This document shows, piece by piece, positions 6,781-7,418 of a stretch of DNA of 7,418 bases. The DNA is from an uncultured beta proteobacterium. Lineage in GTDB: Bacteria; Pseudomonadota; Gammaproteobacteria; Burkholderiales; Burkholderiaceae_C. The position numbers and the translations under genes were made by a program. Position 1 is the stretch's first letter. Every line of letters starts with the position of its first letter. Below the pieces are notes generated by a model. The model worked only from the letters and a program-made list of their open reading frames with translations. It searched no databases and was not told where the DNA came from. Where the stretch lies: positions 1 to 7,418 of the forward strand of contig CAJASG010000689.1 of the NCBI GenBank assembly GCA_903944555.1, given 5' to 3'.

Positions 6781-7418
6781 CGGGTATTTCTGCTGTAAAA
6801 GCTCGATTCATCCAAGGATGGACCCTGTTCTACGAGGGATGCTCCCGTCAGATTGACAGGGCATTCCACTTCATCGGAGGAAAACAACAAGACTTGGATT
6901 CAGATTTTGATGCCAATGCCGATTGGGCTATCGCCGAACAAACTCCACGTGGAGCGCGCATTGTGGTTTGGCTCAGTTTGGGTGCTGTCACGATTCTGAT
7001 TCTGTGGGCAGCTTTTGCCGTGTTGGACGAAGTAACACGGGGGGAAGGAAAAGTAATCCCATCCAGGCAGATTCAAATACTGCAAAGTCTCGACGGCGGA
7101 ATCGTTTCTGAGATTTTGGTTAAAGAAGGCCAAAGCGTCAAAGTAGGTGACCTGCTTTTGAAGGTTGACCCCACACGCATGGTGTCCTCCTTGCGGGAAA
7201 ACCGGTCACAGTATTTGTCACTTTTGGCAAAAGCGGCTCGCCTCAAGGCATTGGCAGACGGCGCACGGTTTATTCCCCCGCCCGAGGTGACAAAGGAAGC
7301 CCCTGAGATTGTTGAACAAGAAAGAATGCTGTACGAGTCTCGGCGAGCAGAGCTCGACGCCACAATGGGCGTTAGTCGACAGCAAGCGTCGCAGCGCTCA
7401 CAGGAGCTCATATCGGCA
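6777..7418 (+). CDS. HlyD/LapC-type secretion adaptor, C-terminus beyond the right edge
   Basis: This is the periplasmic adaptor of the type I secretion system, anchored in the inner membrane and linking the ABC exporter to the outer-membrane channel. The window shows 214 residues, roughly half of a usual 400-480. A cytoplasmic N-terminus (about 1-60) is followed by a single membrane helix at about 61-83 (VVWLSLGAVTILILWAAFAV). Next come DEVTRGEGKVIPSRQIQ (84-100) and LQSLDGGIVSEILVKEGQ (102-119), the hallmark first half of the lipoyl domain in LapC-like adaptors, ending at KVDPTR (129-134). From about 136 to the edge the sequence is charged and helical, the first arm of the long coiled-coil hairpin. 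Its ATG overlaps the TGA of the exporter gene (ATGA, 4 bp), which implies translational coupling and matched amounts of the two subunits. Confidence 0.93.
   Translation, partial: MTGISAVKARFIQGWTLFYEGCSRQIDRAFHFIGGKQQDLDSDFDANADWAIAEQTPRGARIVVWLSLGAVTILILWAAFAVLDEVTRGEGKVIPSRQIQILQSLDGGIVSEILVKEGQSVKVGDLLLKVDPTRMVSSLRENRSQYLSLLAKAARLKALADGARFIPPPEVTKEAPEIVEQERMLYESRRAELDATMGVSRQQASQRSQELISA

Noticed and set aside
1..7418. CRISPR array, insertion sequence, tRNA/rRNA or toxin-antitoxin pair
   Set aside because: No regularly spaced direct repeats, transposase motifs, terminal inverted repeats or RNA-gene signatures were seen. Genes fill nearly the whole window.

Overview
The window looks like a chromosomal stretch from a beta-proteobacterium, most likely Burkholderiales and perhaps Comamonadaceae. 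That placement rests only on the character of the proteins and the moderately high G+C codon use; no rRNA, tRNA or other lineage marker is present. It holds five protein-coding genes in two divergent operons around a spacer of about 200 bp.

Left half, minus strand: a two-gene resistance-nodulation-division (RND) efflux operon. A periplasmic adaptor (membrane fusion protein) gene at 4032-2944 is followed after 7 bp by an RND permease gene that begins at 2936 and runs off the left edge. The visible 978 residues of the permease form one continuous reading frame, with no stop codon in a full scan. They cover the first half-repeat and most of the second, so only the C-terminal membrane helices are missing. 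No outer-membrane factor gene and no regulator gene is visible.

Right half, plus strand: a type I secretion operon of the LapB/LapC (LssB) kind. A 107-residue conserved small protein (4234-4557) is followed after 30 bp by a 730-residue ABC exporter (4588-6780). This exporter has an N-terminal C39-like domain without the peptidase catalytic residues, and a complete ATPase domain. Its last four bases (ATGA) overlap the start of a HlyD/LapC-type adaptor that runs off the right edge. The expected TolC-like channel and the secreted substrate, often a large repeat-rich adhesin, would lie outside the window.

The divergent spacer (4033-4233) is rich in dyad symmetry. Closest to the efflux operon are a perfect 7-bp inverted repeat with an 8-bp spacer and a degenerate copy whose centre lies exactly 22 bp away. 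Together they look like a tandem operator over the efflux promoter and ribosome binding site. Three more inverted repeats lie towards the secretion operon. The most useful leads are this operator array and the unexplained small protein that heads the secretion operon. Nothing in the window is a clearly new system.
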